Below, in pieces: positions 10,137 through 22,601 of a stretch of 64,000 bases of DNA. The stretch spans positions 620,001 to 684,000 of the forward strand of contig NW_006921534.1 in NCBI RefSeq assembly GCF_000340215.1, read 5' to 3'. The stretch comes from Pseudocercospora fijiensis CIRAD86 (lineage: Eukaryota; Ascomycota; Dothideomycetes; Mycosphaerellales; Mycosphaerellaceae). The notes beneath the pieces were generated by a model. It searched no databases. It worked only from the letters and a program-made list of their open reading frames with translations, and was not told the origin of the DNA. Positions within the stretch are counted from its first letter, which is position 1, and each line of letters starts with the position of its first letter. The position numbers and the translations under genes were made by a program.

Positions 10137-10473
10137 ATGTTCGGTATCCTCAAATTTCAGACCTTTCTCCTGGTGGTCCTCCTTTTCATATGCTCCTGCA
10201 CATACATCCATGGAGTCTTTCCTGCATGGCTTGATCGTAGCAAGAGCGGGTATGTGGCGATTGAGACACATCTGGCGGTTCGAAAGCCTTCTCTTGGAAT
10301 ATGGCTGACCTTCACTAGTCCACTTGGCACATTCTGGCGAGCAGCACGAGTTGGTGAGAGGCTGAGTCCATATGTGAGCTTATGCTGCGTTGCTATGGCA
10401 GTATGTTCAATTATTGTTCAAACTTGCAACAAAGACTGACAAGCTACAGGTCAGCATATTGATGGGCGAATGA
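10137..10473 (+). CDS. KSH1: Kish/TMEM167 family Golgi membrane protein (KSH1)
   Basis: Three exons, 10137-10249, 10319-10400 and 10450-10473, encode 72 residues, the same length as metazoan TMEM167A. Introns are 69 nt (GTATGT/CACTAG) and 49 nt (GTATGT/CTACAG). Residues ~5-25 form the first TM helix (FQTFLLVVLLFICSCTYIHG). The conserved centre [26 protein letters not shown] is followed by the second TM helix, ending VSILMGE. Kish proteins are small early-secretory-pathway proteins needed for ER-Golgi traffic. The last coding exon is only 24 nt, so gene finders may miss it. Identity rests on near-continuous family motifs across both splice junctions. Confidence 0.96.
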
Positions 10474-11333
10474 AGAAATTTCCGACTTGTTGTCAAGCTT
10501 AGCGATGGCGTTTAGGGAATAGAGCATATCAGCATGGACAGGCGCGAGTTTCTCGAATAAGGAGAGAAATTTCTGGCTGTGAATGCTACTGTTACTTCAA
10601 ACCAGATCGAGACCAAGTTGCGGCGCCGGTCATTCGCGAGCCACATATCAGTCAAGCCCAGACACCATGGATCCAATGCCTGCTCACTGAAAGTACCACT
10701 TAGTCGACCAAGCAGCGTGAGTCGACGGCCTTGCAACACTGACGGCTCACTCGGGTGGCGAGCTAAAGGCGTACGAGAGATGCAAGGCCAACTTGTGAAT
10801 CGATTAGCGAGCCATAGCATTTCCACAACGAACCCAGAACATAAGAACATTCCGAAAGCAGTTTCGAAGTTTAAATACCGTGTACGTACAGTCAAGAGTG
10901 CTCTGCCCAAGTTGCAATTGTCTGATGGGATTGCATATGTATCAATCTGAAAAAGGCACCTTGAAGGCAAACCCTTGACCAGCCGCGAAACGCAAGGAAG
11001 TCGTTCTACAAGCTCAAAGCACATCTGAACTCCGTCTTTACTGCACGACTGAGCCCAGTGATGGTCATTTGCTGATTTGGACGCCTGCCACTTCAACCTG
11101 TGTGCCAACTAGAAATCATTCCAAGCCCACTTCGCAAGTCAACCAATCTGTCAGGACGTCAGTAATGCTTGCAGACAGATTCGCTGATGTCAGCTGGGTC
11201 AAAAAAAGGCAGCGTAAGAGCTGTGAGAGTGGGACAGCAAGTCGACTCAGATTTCCGCCGAAAATCGAACCAAAAAGCAAAAATGAAGGACATATGCGGA
11301 CATACAGTCAGAAACTCATGCGAGCATGATTTC
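10474..11333. other. Intergenic
   Basis: Open frames on both strands between 10512 and 11330 lack domains, signal peptides or convincing splice chains. No repeat or RIP bias is seen. Confidence 0.45.
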
Positions 11334-11407
11334 TATTGCCCGCCGGACTTGAACCGGCGACCTTCAGTGTGTTAGACTGACGTGATGACCAACTACACCA
11401 GGGCAAC
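11334..11407 (-). tRNA. tRNA-Val (anticodon AAC)
   Basis: Read on the minus strand, a complete cloverleaf of 74 nt without intron can be folded. The acceptor stem is GTTGCCC/GGGCAAT with a terminal G-U. The D arm closes with GTG/CAC. The anticodon stem is TCAGT/ACTGA around loop CTAACAC, so the anticodon is AAC. The T arm is GCCGG-TTCAAGT-CCGGC and also gives the internal B box. The discriminator base is A. Confidence 0.95.
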
Positions 11408-12712
11408 TCCTGATTGGATGCTGTGGCTAGATTCTTAAAAGTATATAGTAACCTTCTCTGCGACGATGAGATAGCAGCTCCTTTGGTATGACCGACGACG
11501 CACAAAAGTTCATTACTCTTTCCCTTGCGTAGTTGTGAGAAATAGTCATTGACAATGTGCTGCATTTTCGTAGCGTGGTGTGCAACATTCACTCAAGTCT
11601 TGGCACATCCGGCCAGCCTCCGAGGAACCCGCCGCGATGCGTAGCGCCGGTGTACAGATTGAGCGGTGGTTGGCACGCTGCAGCCAGTAGTCTAGTCTCG
11701 AGCATCGAGCGAAGATTGCGCACAATGCTGCTCATAAACGCGTGGCAAGGAGACGTTAATTGTCCGAGAATGAGCTTCGGAAGGCACATTCAGGGCTGAG
11801 CATTGGCCGTGATTAAGTATTGCTGTAATATGGCGACAGTGATCGAAGACCTAACACCTTCGGCAAATGACGGATCAGCACAGCAGAGTTCAGGAGTCGT
11901 GGCGAGCTACTGCCCCGGCTGGCCTGGTCTGAAAGTAGAGTCTCGTCTCGGGCACTTTCTCTTACAGGAAAAACGACGACGAGTTCTCGGCGAGCGAGGA
12001 AGCCGTGGATGCATCATGCGTTTGCCACTGGGTTGATGGAGAATTTATAAAGGCCATGATGCCCCAAGACAGTCGCAGTGTTCTCTCTGACGCTGCCGCT
12101 CGTGTGCTCGTGTCGCCCTGCCGTTCCCTCGAATGGCCTGTTCACCAATACCACGATGCTTGAGCGGTTCAAGATTTGTCGACTCTCGGGTTCTCGTTGA
12201 GCAATCAGGGATTTTCGCTCGTCATCCAATGGTAGACTCTTCGTCCCGTCTTCAATTACCGCCATCGTCATTGCAGAATTCGAATTCAGGCCTTGCACGG
12301 CAAACTTCAGGAGTTGTGAGAGGTAATGAAGTCTAAAAGCAGTCTTGGCATACACCACCACTTGCTTTCGAGAGTCTAACCCCGGGCCTCGTATTCGTCT
12401 GCCAGCGGCACTTTTGATGATGATGATAGTTCCGACTTCTGTCATACTCGCGGATCCTCGTCATAGCAGCTTTATGATGCTCACTCGTGCGCTCGCACAC
12501 ACGATGACTAAACAATCCAACTCGTTCGGAGGGTTCGGCAAAGCAAAGCACCATGCCCCAAATTGCCTAACCTCGCATTCAACACGAGTACGCTACAAGG
12601 CAAGATACCGTCGCTCTCATCAGAGACATGTGCTGCTCTGCGCGCGGCCCTTCATTCGACTGAAAGCGAATACGCATGACATGTACATGCACATCCGGTT
12701 GGTTGATCAACC
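11408..12712. other. Long intergenic stretch upstream of the Upc2-like gene
   Basis: No supported gene is seen. Short frames on both strands have no recognisable motifs. The composition is normal, without RIP bias. It presumably contains the promoter of the following transcription factor. Confidence 0.45.
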
Positions 12713-14423
12713 ATGAGCGACGCACCGACGGCCAGTCGAGTGGCCCTTTCGCGGCAGAGTAATCAATGAACAACACGGTTTCTATTTCACTGCGCTAATA
12801 CTGGATCAGCTCATCGGAAAAGTCGCTTCGGATGCATCGAATGCAAAAAGCGACGCGTGAAGGTGCGTTAATTTTGTCTTCACCACGCGAACACACGCCT
12901 CAATGTCCTCGGGCAACATTCCGCTTCGAACTAGCAGCGATCAATAGCTTGGCCTCATCTGCTTCGTTCCAATATGCAGAAGCGTTATTGCTCGACTCAA
13001 CCATGCTTCTGAAGGTACTGACGCTTCGGACTCGCCAGTGCGACGAAACAAAACCAGTATGCCGGAACTGCTCGAGAAGATCAACACCCTGTCACTTCAG
13101 CAATCTTACTAGCACCTCGCACCCTACGCCATCGCCATCGACAAGCCCATTGGACCAGCATATACCGATCATTGTCCAGTCGCCTTCGTTGCGCAGCTCG
13201 ATTTCTTCGCCACAACTAGGCAATGCGTCGATTGATGTACAGACTCATACACTTCCTCCCATTCAATCTGTCTTCAGGTGAGCTTGACCGGTCTGCGGAA
13301 ACTCGGCCTACATAGCAGCACCTTCTTTCATGCTTCAGCGTTGACATGAGCTGACAGCTTGCCAGCCTCGGGTTTGACCTCTTCGATCTAGAAATCTGGC
13401 ATCACTGGAACACTGTTGTTTGCTATACATTTTCCGAAGACGGCGACAAAACTTTCCTACAAAATATTCACAAGATTGCCTTTGGCAACGCATATGTCGC
13501 TCAGCTCATCCTCGCCGTTTCCGCCCTTCATTTGGCAAGAACGGACGCAAACCGAAGATTGGCCTGCATGACTAGATCGAACGCCCATCAGAGTAGTGCT
13601 ATGAATGGCATGATGGCGGTTATGTCCGATAACACCAACAAGAACTGTACTGAGCTCTACATGGCTGCTTGCATGTTGGTTTTTTGCAGCTTCGGCAAAG
13701 GTCCGCAGCCTGGACAATACCTCGCGTAAGTGAATCCTGGATGGCGGCTGTCGAGTCTCTTCGATCAGTGATCGTCCTCTGCATTTTGCATACACCAAGT
13801 GTTTTCCACTTCGGCATCTTTTCAGAAGTGGTTGGTCTGGGCTGTCAGGCACTTGCTAATGCTTCTACTCTTCATCCAGGTACAGTGACTATGGCGAACC
13901 AGAGTGGTTCGGTCCACTCAATGGCATCAAGTCAATACTTGAGCAGAATCGATCACAGATCTCTCCTGAAGTGCGGCCAACATTCAAGCCGGACCAGAGC
14001 ATTGATAATCGAGTACCGGCGGAAACAGTACTACCTGGATTTACCCGGCAATTCGACCGGCTAAGACAGTCCATCGAACTCTTGCAGGCGGAAGATCCAT
14101 CTTTCAAGAAATATCTCGAAGCTCTGGATCGACTTCACGACTGTTACGTTTCCACCTTTGAGTATGATGGACAAAAAGGCGTAAAGATCTGCTGTCACAT
14201 GGTTTTCGCCTTTTTGTACCGATGCAAGGAGGACTACACCAGCTCCATTCAATCGAAACGACCAATGGCGCTAGTGATACTGGCTCATTACCTCGTACTG
14301 CTGGCCCAGCTGAAGAAGGAATGGTATTTGGAAGGTTGGGTGCCACACATCATGACGGCGATCCGATCTCACCTACATCCCTCTTACGCGCATTGGCTAG
14401 AGTGGCCTTCTCAGCACGTGTGA
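12713..14423 (+). CDS. Zn2Cys6 transcription factor, Upc2-like
   Basis: Five exons are proposed: 12713-12758, 12810-12862, 13039-13277, 13366-13725 and 13880-14423, giving 413 residues. Every junction keeps frame and has GT/AG borders. Residues ~23-50 form the binuclear cluster, spaced C-x2-C-x6-C-x6-C-x2-C-x6-C (CIECKKRRVKCDETKPVC and following); the 176-nt intron 2 lies exactly before the third cysteine. A Ser/Pro-rich linker follows. The middle has the family pattern FDLFDLEIWHHW and later AVSALHLAR. The C-terminus has ALVILAHYLVLLAQL, then WYLEGWVPH and HWLEWPSQ, as in sterol-uptake-control (Upc2)-like fungal regulators. It should bind DNA in the nucleus. Its target genes cannot be told; no biosynthetic cluster is adjacent. 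The first exon is the least certain part. Confidence 0.88.
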
Positions 14424-16596
14424 TTATGCCTCCAGCATGTTTTCCCTTTTTTGGCTCGTCGCCAGGAAGGCACTTCTGAGCAGGGTGGCAAGACTTTGGA
14501 CGAGGTCAGCAGTCGGACTCCTGTTGATGTCCTTAGAGGCTTCAACATGCATAATATGGGCATTTCGTGGACGTCTCTGAAGTAGCGTGAGCCTGGACCA
14601 ACCTGACAGCGCACGCGACCCAAGCCATGAAAGACTCAAGTGCTACGACCTACGACCTGGTTTAGGGGCGCGGATCGAAGGTTTACACTACATCACGGAA
14701 CGCAGTCCTCAATTCTTCAGCTTCTGTGTACACTGCGTGGCATGCTCGTCTGCTTAGAGACTCAAAACCACCGTGGCCGAATGAGCAATCCTGCTTACAG
14801 ATGAAGGTGAGATTCCGGATGCGATTGAGGGTTAGATCAAAGCCGAGAACTAGACGAAGAAGTCTTAATCACTTCGATCTCTGCCGAGAATCATAATCTG
14901 ACGAGGAACTACTATAACATAACCCAAAGGCATATGCGGAGGAAGCTACAAGGACGATAGCCTCACATCGGAAGCCTTGCGTTCGTGTTTACTATTCATT
15001 CCAATGTCTAGGAGATAAATACCTAGTATTGATCCGATTTGATACGCGCCGTATAGAAAACGTTAGACAACGAGATTTTTTCTTCTGAGGCACGTCCTAC
15101 TTTTTAAGCCTACTTCGGCTTTCTACTATTTACTTCCGTTAGCTACACTCTAGTAAATCCTCTCCTTAACTACCTAAGGCCGTTAGACTAGAGAAATAGA
15201 AATCGTAAACTACTCGAAATCGACAATTATAGTTACTTTACTACTATAGGCCGGATTATAACTTAAACGACGCTAGGAAACTAAATCTAGCGGTATCTTC
15301 GAATCGTCTTAGTCTCTACTAATTCTATAGCTAGTAATCTTCGAATCTTACCTCTTTATCTATTCCTTTAACTCTAGTTCTATCCTCGTTAACAACTCTA
15401 GCCTTTATAATAGCTAAGTAATATACCGCTTAAGATAGACTAACTATCTTTAGTACGAACGAATCGACGACTATAAACCTCCTCCGAGTCTTTAGAATAG
15501 AATTCGTCGTTCTCTAGAAGTAATAAAAATCTACGCTCCTTCCTCGTAGGATCTTTCGGTTTCCTAGCTATAAAAAATTTCTAAACTATATTCTACGCTA
15601 CTTTGAAAATCCTAGGCGGTAATAAGATACGATACTATCGATATATAAAGCGGATTTCAATTTTATATTATACGCGATTACTCGCTATATTTATCTATTT
15701 ATTTAAACCGATATAACGGCTCTTATATCGCTGTTCTACTATATAATCCCTTTATAGTATCCCGCTACCTACGATTTCATTTATTAATAATATCTCTCTA
15801 CTAGAGGTCGTTATCGTTATTGCGTCGCTTCGATCGCCGAGATCAAATCTGTTCTCTAGTGCGAGTAGTTCTAGTCTCTTTCGACAGGGCTAGGGCTGGT
15901 AATAGAGGATTTTAGTCTAACGTATCTACGGTTCGCGAGTTTCGAAAGCATGTGCATGCAGGCCGGGAGTGCGAGTGCGGCCAACTCGATTCCTTCGAGA
16001 CATTGCACGAAATAGACAGAGACAGCACAATAACGGTGGTGACAACCAACCTCTTCCCCTCACACTACTATTCATACAAAGATGAATAAATATGCACTAA
16101 ACCTACATCCATCCCATCCCATGCGAAGGTGAAAGGCCCCTCTCTCCCCCAAGGACCAAATATGACAGCCTCGTCACATCTCTTTCGCATTCATCTTCTG
16201 CAATCCAAGAGATCTCTATCCCACACGCGGAAGAAGGAAAGAGGAATCTAGATAATCCACACCACAGTTGACCAGCCCATGATGGAATTGAATCCATGCT
16301 TCAACGATGACATGACAGAAAAAGCCTCCCCAATCCCCATCCGTAATCTCTTTTTGCTCCTTTTATGCTCCTCATGAACCCCGTGAAAACGCCAACGCTG
16401 AAATAACTTGATAGCACCAAAAATAACATATGCCTTGCCAAAAAGAAAATGCCAAATACGAGTACAGTGTTCCCACCAGATAACGCCGTTGTGGTTGTGT
16501 CAGTTAGTCAAGAGAGTCCTTGTCGTTCGGATTGTTGTGATTTGATGATTGTTTCGTCGCTGTGATCGTGGTTGTGTGCATTGCGAGGATGCCTTT
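14424..16596. other. Intergenic with a RIP-mutated repeat block
   Basis: Around 14990-15880 the sequence becomes almost free of CA and TG dinucleotides and rich in TA, with CTA/TAG triplets and CG retained, the same signature as the identified transposons here. No domain, terminal repeat or frame could be recognised. The flanks (14424-14990 and 15880-16596) have ordinary composition and no supported gene; the right flank is downstream of the DENN gene. Confidence 0.6.
14990..15880. mobile_element. Unidentified RIP-degraded repeat
   Basis: RIP acts on duplicated DNA, so this block is very probably a relic of a transposon or other repeat. Borders are approximate, judged by where CA/TG dinucleotides reappear. 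I found no terminal inverted or direct repeats and no conserved protein motif. Confidence 0.55.
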
Positions 16597-19500
16597 CTAA
16601 GAGTCCGCGCTTTGTGGGTTTAGCCCGAGCATCGAGGAGACCGGCTTTCGCTTCGTCCGAGCGTTCTGTATTCTGGGTGCGCCTTGAATGCTTCGTGGCT
16701 CTTTCATGAGTGTTGGGTCTAGTTTGCCCGGTGTCCGTCCAGTGACTGTCCTAGCGTCGCCTGGTGTACGGCTTGTGGGAGGTGTGGCTGCTGCAGATCT
16801 CCACAAATGGTCTGAAGTGTCGCTCAAGAAGCTTGTATCTGATCGTGAGAAGAAGCTGCGATGCCCCCGATTTCGTTTCGAGAGGATGATTTCGTCAAAG
16901 AGTAGAATGGAAGGGTCGGTCGAGCGTGTCGACTCTCGTTCGTGAATGAACCCATTAAAAGCTTGTGTCTGCCGGAGCATGTTCATATATTCGCTGTCGC
17001 CATGAGGCACACTGCGAAGGAATTGGCCCATGTTGAAGTGATAGAAGAGTCCTTGTTTCTTGCGTTCGCCAGAGGCAGGGTGCATATACTTGCGATATGT
17101 GTAGAAGAGAGACGCGAAGCAGCGCACGAATGCAGCGCGGACCTGATCTGCTCTGAACGCGACAGGGCAAACGATACAGACAGCTGGCGCGCATCGTCCG
17201 TGAACCGAGATTCCGCAGCCTGGAACCGTGTTAGCTGGATGTTAGAAAAGAATGGACCGCCACCATACCATCGCATTTGAACAGCTCGTCGTCACACTTT
17301 TCGTCGCAGATGGTGCAGAATGTTTTATTGTCGGGCCTTTGTCGATGCAAGCAGTGTCCCTCAGCCCATTTAGTCGTCTCGTTGTCGCGTACAGGCTGAA
17401 TGGTGGTAGGCTGCATGATCGTGCTGGCGGCAAGCGTGCTCTGAGCATATACACTAGGCGCGTGACTGGACGCTGGAGCTCCAAGAGTGGAAGTCGACAT
17501 GCTCGGCTGGTGTCCGGTCACCAAAGGCGCACTAGGTCTTCGCAGATTGCTCATGCGGTCCATTCCAAACTGTTCTTGCGTGTTAGTCTTGTCATGCAAC
17601 GGATGTCGGAGATAGAAGAGAGTTTGTACAGTCGAGTTGCGCCTCACCATGCCGTCTTTCAAGTGACCTGAGCGCTTTTCGCGCAAAGATGCTTGCAGCG
17701 CAAAGCCAGAATCATTTCTGGATGCTGGTGTAGTAGGGAAGTTTGCTGATACTGGCGAGGGTGCCGTGGTAGGGGATGGCGGTGAAGCTCCAGACGAATT
17801 GCTGTTGGCACCTGTGCCAGTTGAGCTTGTGGACGGCCTATCGCTGCCACGACCAGAGTCGGGACGTTGCTGAAGGAAGGCGTTGAAGACGGTGGTTTTT
17901 GCAGTGGCCGACAGGCCAGATGTGTTGCCAAAAGTAGTCGAGCTTTCGCCAGCGTACTGTGGCAGCGTAGCAGGCGCTGCTCGCGCATCAAAGACCTGGG
18001 CATTCTCCGAAGAGAAGCCGTTGTACGGGAACGCCTCAATGGCGTAAGGCGGCGGTCCTACTGGTACCCCGTACCGAAGGTGGTGCGGCGCCGCCACTTG
18101 AAGCAGTGCTTGGAGCTTGCGTCTTTGTGGTCTTGGAAGCATGGTCGGTGGCTCCGTGCTCTCAATGGAGTCGGTGTCGAGATCCACAATGCAAAAGTCA
18201 TCCGTCGGCAAGTCGTAGCTTCGGTATTTCCTTTCAATGCCTGCAATGTATGGACACGGCGCCTCCAGTGCCTGGATGAGACGGTACGGAAGTACTGGTA
18301 TCAAGACGCCAGACCATTTGAGGGGATAGAGGAGGCTGGTCAGCGCTGCGCTCGCGAGTTGTAGCATGGCAGTATGCGATGATACCAGAATGATCCTTGA
18401 CTCGGCCAGGGCATATTCAAACAGGGTGATTATATTCGGTATCGACAGACACCGAAATAGTGCATATAGGTCAGTATTGCGCGATCCTGGAAGCTCGTTA
18501 ATAGCCTCCTTCCTTGCATACAGTCTGAGATCCCGAATAGACACCTCGACCTGAGTGATGGAAGTGATAGGACTCAGCGCTTCTATGCACAGGTTGCAGA
18601 CGTATCGCTCCAGAGGTTGCCAGAGACCGACCTTCGGAGAGCTTGGTGGCACTCTCAGGATCGCCCCATTAGTCATTGGTACGACCACAGCCTTGAGCCA
18701 TTCTTTCCAGAAGCTTGTAAGGCCACCATCCCGACCAAGAATGCCGTAAGCGCGTGGGATCCAGAAACCAGTATCACCCTCGGTCAAGCCATCGATCTTT
18801 GAGGCCGCGCCATGTCGCACTGGTCGAAGTAGGTCAGCCATAAGCCCGATTTTCTCCTCAACAGCGCTAATCTCCTCTTCCAGCCTCTCTCGCTCATCAG
18901 ATCCTTGCATGAAACTTGGGAGGTCAGCAAGCAGCCTACTCAGTTTGGCCCGTTCTCCGGACAAGCGCTCTCCGAGACTGGCGGCGAGTTCGCGCTCTTC
19001 CGGATTCATGTTTGCCTTCCTCCATTCTTCACATTGATTCTCTAATGCCTCGGAGGCCGAGTTGTTCAAAGGAACCCACATGGTAACACAGATACCATGA
19101 AGCCTGCTATTATCCTGGTTCGTCATGGTGAAGCCATGCCATGTAGATCTGGGTCGCTCGTCTGAAGAGACTACCATCACATCATCTGGGAAGACGAACA
19201 TCGGCACGTAGTCAGGAAATGCGGTCCTTCGCTTGGATTCGTCGAACATTGTCTTGGTGGGGTAGCGGTCCATGAGCACCGGCTCATATCTTCGTTGCAA
19301 GGGATGCATATTGGGCGTGATTTGGAAAGGCTGCGGCGCAGGGATGACCGAGTTATAGCCACTCAAGCGCTTCGACTGTCTCGCAGAATTCCGACTCATG
19401 ACTGACGAACCCCTCTTCATACTGTTCATGGTAGATAATCGCCTCCGCAAGCTTCCCACTCCGCTCTTCAGCCCACCTCCGTTGAGGCCAAGCGAGTTTT

Positions 19501-20035
19501 CATCTTGAGTGACTCGAACAGTTTTCGGTCGAGTTCGCTTGACCTGTGTCTGGGTCTGTGAGGTGACGGTGCCGGTTTCCACATGTATGTCTGCGAGAAA
19601 GCTATCCCGCTCCGTGGCAAACTTCTTAAGCGCCTCTTCGAAGGCATCGTCGTCTAGTGCTAGACCTCCAAGCGGCTCTGCTCGAATCGTGGTGCTACTG
19701 CGATTGCTCTCAGGCAGCTTTTCTTCGGTGACATTGATGATGCTGCCCACACTCTTTCTGGCCTCCCAACTGTACCGTGATCGTCTCTGCTGGGGGGTAT
19801 CGTTCGGCGATCCTGGGGTCGTCGGTCGTGTCTGGCTCGCACTATCGATTTGGAGTTCCCGATCTTCGTCAATGGTTGTTTCCACCGGCTCGACTGGGGG
19901 TGCAGCGGAAGCCCTTTCGTCGTATACCTGGGAAGATTCGATGCCGCAAATGAAGAAGTAGTCGGCGAGCGGAGCGGAGGTGTCTCCATTAGATGAAGGG
20001 CTAGCATTATTTTTGCTCGGCCTGGCGGGAGCCAT
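16597..20035 (-). CDS. DENN-domain Rab GEF-like protein with C1-type zinc finger
   Basis: Exons are 20035-17269 and 17219-16597 (intron 49 nt, GTATGG/TTCCAG), giving 1129 residues. The N-terminus begins the uDENN part (LADYFFICGIESSQVYDE), followed by a Ser/Arg-rich insert. The cDENN core lies at ~440-640 (FWIPRAYGILGR, then SIPNIITLFEYALAESRIIL, ALTSLLYPLKW and PYIAGI). Residues ~894-945 carry a His/Cys zinc finger of C1 type (HCLHRQ, FCTICDEKC, FKCDGCG, HGRCAP), completed only across the splice. A dDENN-like helix region (AAFVRCFASLFYTYRKYM) follows, then a disordered tail. DENN proteins exchange nucleotide on Rab GTPases in membrane traffic; the Rab partner here is unknown. The C1-like finger would suggest lipid or membrane contact. 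Confidence 0.9.
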
Positions 20036-20230
20036 AAGAAGCGAAGGGTGTGCTTGGGGCCAACGAGTGGACGTGCCTGTAACGGCACTTTTTTCTCAGC
20101 AATGGAAGGGATCGAGGCACAAGCTGGCACCAGCTCATTGAAGTGCAAATTGGAGTTTTGCTCGAGTGCGATGTGGCTGCATGCGATGGTTGCACGGCCG
20201 TCGTTGCGAGAGCTGTCGGGCTGCGTTGTC

Positions 20231-20258
20231 CCGCTGCCGCTGCCGCTGCCGCTGCCGT
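20231..20258. repeat. Hexanucleotide repeat (CCGCTG)n
   Basis: There are about four and a half perfect CCGCTG units upstream of the DENN gene start. Confidence 0.85.
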
Positions 20259-20334
20259 TGGAGGTGGTAGGCTGCTGTGCGTGCGTGCTTGCTTGCTTGT
20301 GCGACGTGTAAAGCTCGGGTTGTTTGATCGCGGC

Positions 20335-20367
20335 GGCACTGGCACTGGCACTGGCACTGGCACTGGC
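20335..20367. repeat. Hexanucleotide repeat (GGCACT)n
   Basis: There are five perfect GGCACT units plus a partial unit, also in the region upstream of the DENN gene. Confidence 0.85.
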
Positions 20368-22553
20368 GTGGGAGGTGCCGGCGGTGAGGATTTGGGGATA
20401 GTGCTGTATGTATGCAGCGTATATGTCAGGCCGGCCACACACTCACGCTCTTTATCGATGACGATGCCGGCAACGACGGCCGGCACTGGCACTAGACGGG
20501 GTGGTGTTGGAGAGGTCAGCGATGTGTAGCCTGTGAGGGTGGCCTCTGCACAAAGCTCCCGTTTTCCTCTGCGGCTGCTGTCGCTGATGCCGCTGGCCCT
20601 GTGCCTCTCCGCAGCCCGTGTAGCCGTCGCGGCCTCGTCAAACCTGTGTTGCTACACTGACAGCGGCGGGCCACCGAAGGCAGCGAAGGTGTAGTAGCGA
20701 GAATGATGCGGTGCGAGTCGAGCCAAGCCTATCCCTGCGGCGCGAACGAGCGACACGCCGACACTGCTTGAAGCTTCCTCCTCCCCAGGCTCAAGCCTCT
20801 CCGCTGCGGCGCTGTCCGAGCGACACGGAAACGAGGAGGACCCTGGCGACTGTGCTGGCCGGACTAGCAGGGACGTCCTCATAAATCACACTCGGCTGGG
20901 TTGGCTATGGCGAATCAAAGGCCCGTGTGCTGCAGCGCATCGCCAGGCGGACAATCGAGATGTATCGAAGTCAAAAGAAGTGCACGCACGCACGCACGCA
21001 GAAGGTGTTGTTTTGTTGCACAGATGAACAGCCTTCGCTTGTGGCGCTGAGCAGAGCAGGAGAGCCACCTTCAACCTTCGCGGCCAACTACATACACGGC
21101 GCTAGTGTCGACGTAGAGCACGTACGTAACTCCTATGCTGGCCTCTCCCTTGCCAGCGAACATCACCACCTGGCCCGCTACTGTATGAATAACGCCGGTG
21201 CGGGCGCCTTGAGACGGATTTCGCATTTGATCCGGAGGCGGAGGCGGAGGCGAAGGCGAAGAGGTTTGTCTGAGGTCTCAACAGCACGCGAAGCATGCAG
21301 CTGCACGACTTGCATGCGCAGCTTACTGCGAGTCAACGGCGGCGTGCATCCACACTTTACGCCCTTCCTCACCCACCAATTCATTCTCCATCCCGCTTCT
21401 GCCGCCTTTGTCTACCGGCTATCAATCCAGTAACAAGGCCACAAGTAGCCGGCCATCAACAACCTGATCGCTACAAGCCTGTTTTCTTCACACACTTCCT
21501 TGCCTGATCGAAGAATAATAATGACTCACCTTTGCAGTTAGAAGAAATACTAGAGCAAACCTTCGCTCACGGCCTTTGTCGATACCAACCAGGGTCCACA
21601 AAAGCCATCAGTCCACGACAGGCAAGGCGCGAGATACACTTCTCTACAGAAATTTGTTCCTGCAGCGGAGAGCGGAAGGTTTGGCACGCTGTGAATGGTG
21701 GACAGGAGCGTGCCGAGCGCGCTTATGACACACCCTTCAGCACCGTCTCTGCACAATAATCAGGAGGAGAGGAGACAAGAAGTCGAGCCTGTCGTTCATC
21801 TTCTCCACACCAATAACCACAGCAGCAGGCCCCATCCATGCTGCACACGTCTGCCACGTCGGTCTGCCGCGGCAAATCCTGTACAGCGTCTGAATTCACC
21901 ACATCCTTGAGAAGCAAGGATTACAGCGAATAGCAACAGCTTATTCAGCGGCCCGCGCCTAGTCACGACTCACTCCGGAGTGCTTACAACCAGGCACCAT
22001 TATTTCTCACACCAAGTAATGACTTGCTTGGAAGGCAGCACAACTCCCTTCGAAATCCATGTAAGTAGACAGATTGACTTAGAATTGTATAGGCTTGCAG
22101 ATATCACCCTCCCGAAGAAAGACTGCAGTGTGCTAGATTTCGAGGAAAACGAGAGTGCTGTTTAGAAATCCTTCCTTCTTCCCAATTTGGACGAGGACGA
22201 GGTCTCTGAGCACCGACATATTTTGTACATACTTTATGAGAAACTAGTTCAGTCTAACGTACGTCTTGTGCATACGCTTTTTATAGAAGTCGGTGAAGTC
22301 GCCGACACGAAATACCTTTCCCGTTTCAACAACCCCAAATCTGCTTACAAAATTGCACAAGCACAAGCATAGACGAGCAGAGAGAGTATCCGAGCCCGTG
22401 ATGAACTGCACACAAAGTCAAAAATAGAATTGCTGCACTGTTGCCGACTGCCGATCGTAAGGCTCCCTTAGGTTTTGACTGCACTAACCTTTTTTCTAAT
22501 AAACGTCTCGAAAAGGACGGAAGTTTAGACAAGGGCTTGAAAATTGAAATCGG

Positions 22554-22601
22554 GAAATGCTAGGTATCTATTGCCAATCGGCTAGGTGTCTATTGCCACC
22601 C
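22554..22601 (+). repeat. Left terminal inverted repeat of the MULE
   Basis: It begins GAAATGCTAGGT and contains two copies of the CTAGGTGTC-type motif. Its partner is inverted at 32584-32631. RIP has changed GTGTCCA to GTATCTA here. Confidence 0.85.

Larger units (their letters stand above)
20036..22553. other. Long intergenic region with several microsatellites
   Basis: No supported gene is seen. The first kilobase is upstream of the DENN gene and is rich in short tandem repeats: GCTGCC hexamers at ~20231-20258, GGCACT hexamers at ~20335-20367, GCAC tetramers near 20983-21000 and GGAGGC hexamers near 21233-21262. Frames across these are low-complexity artefacts. From ~22000 to the transposon edge the sequence is ordinary. 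Confidence 0.5.

Noticed and set aside
10512..11108. 198-codon minus-strand frame
   Set aside because: No recognisable domain, no good start context, no splice partners; treated as chance.
20927..21433. 168-codon plus-strand frame
   Set aside because: It is stretched across a GGAGGC microsatellite that translates as a run of Arg; no other support.
22545..22554. Target-site duplication for the MULE (GAAATCGGG / CAAATCATG)
   Set aside because: Only 6 of 9 positions agree, and alternative end points give no better match.
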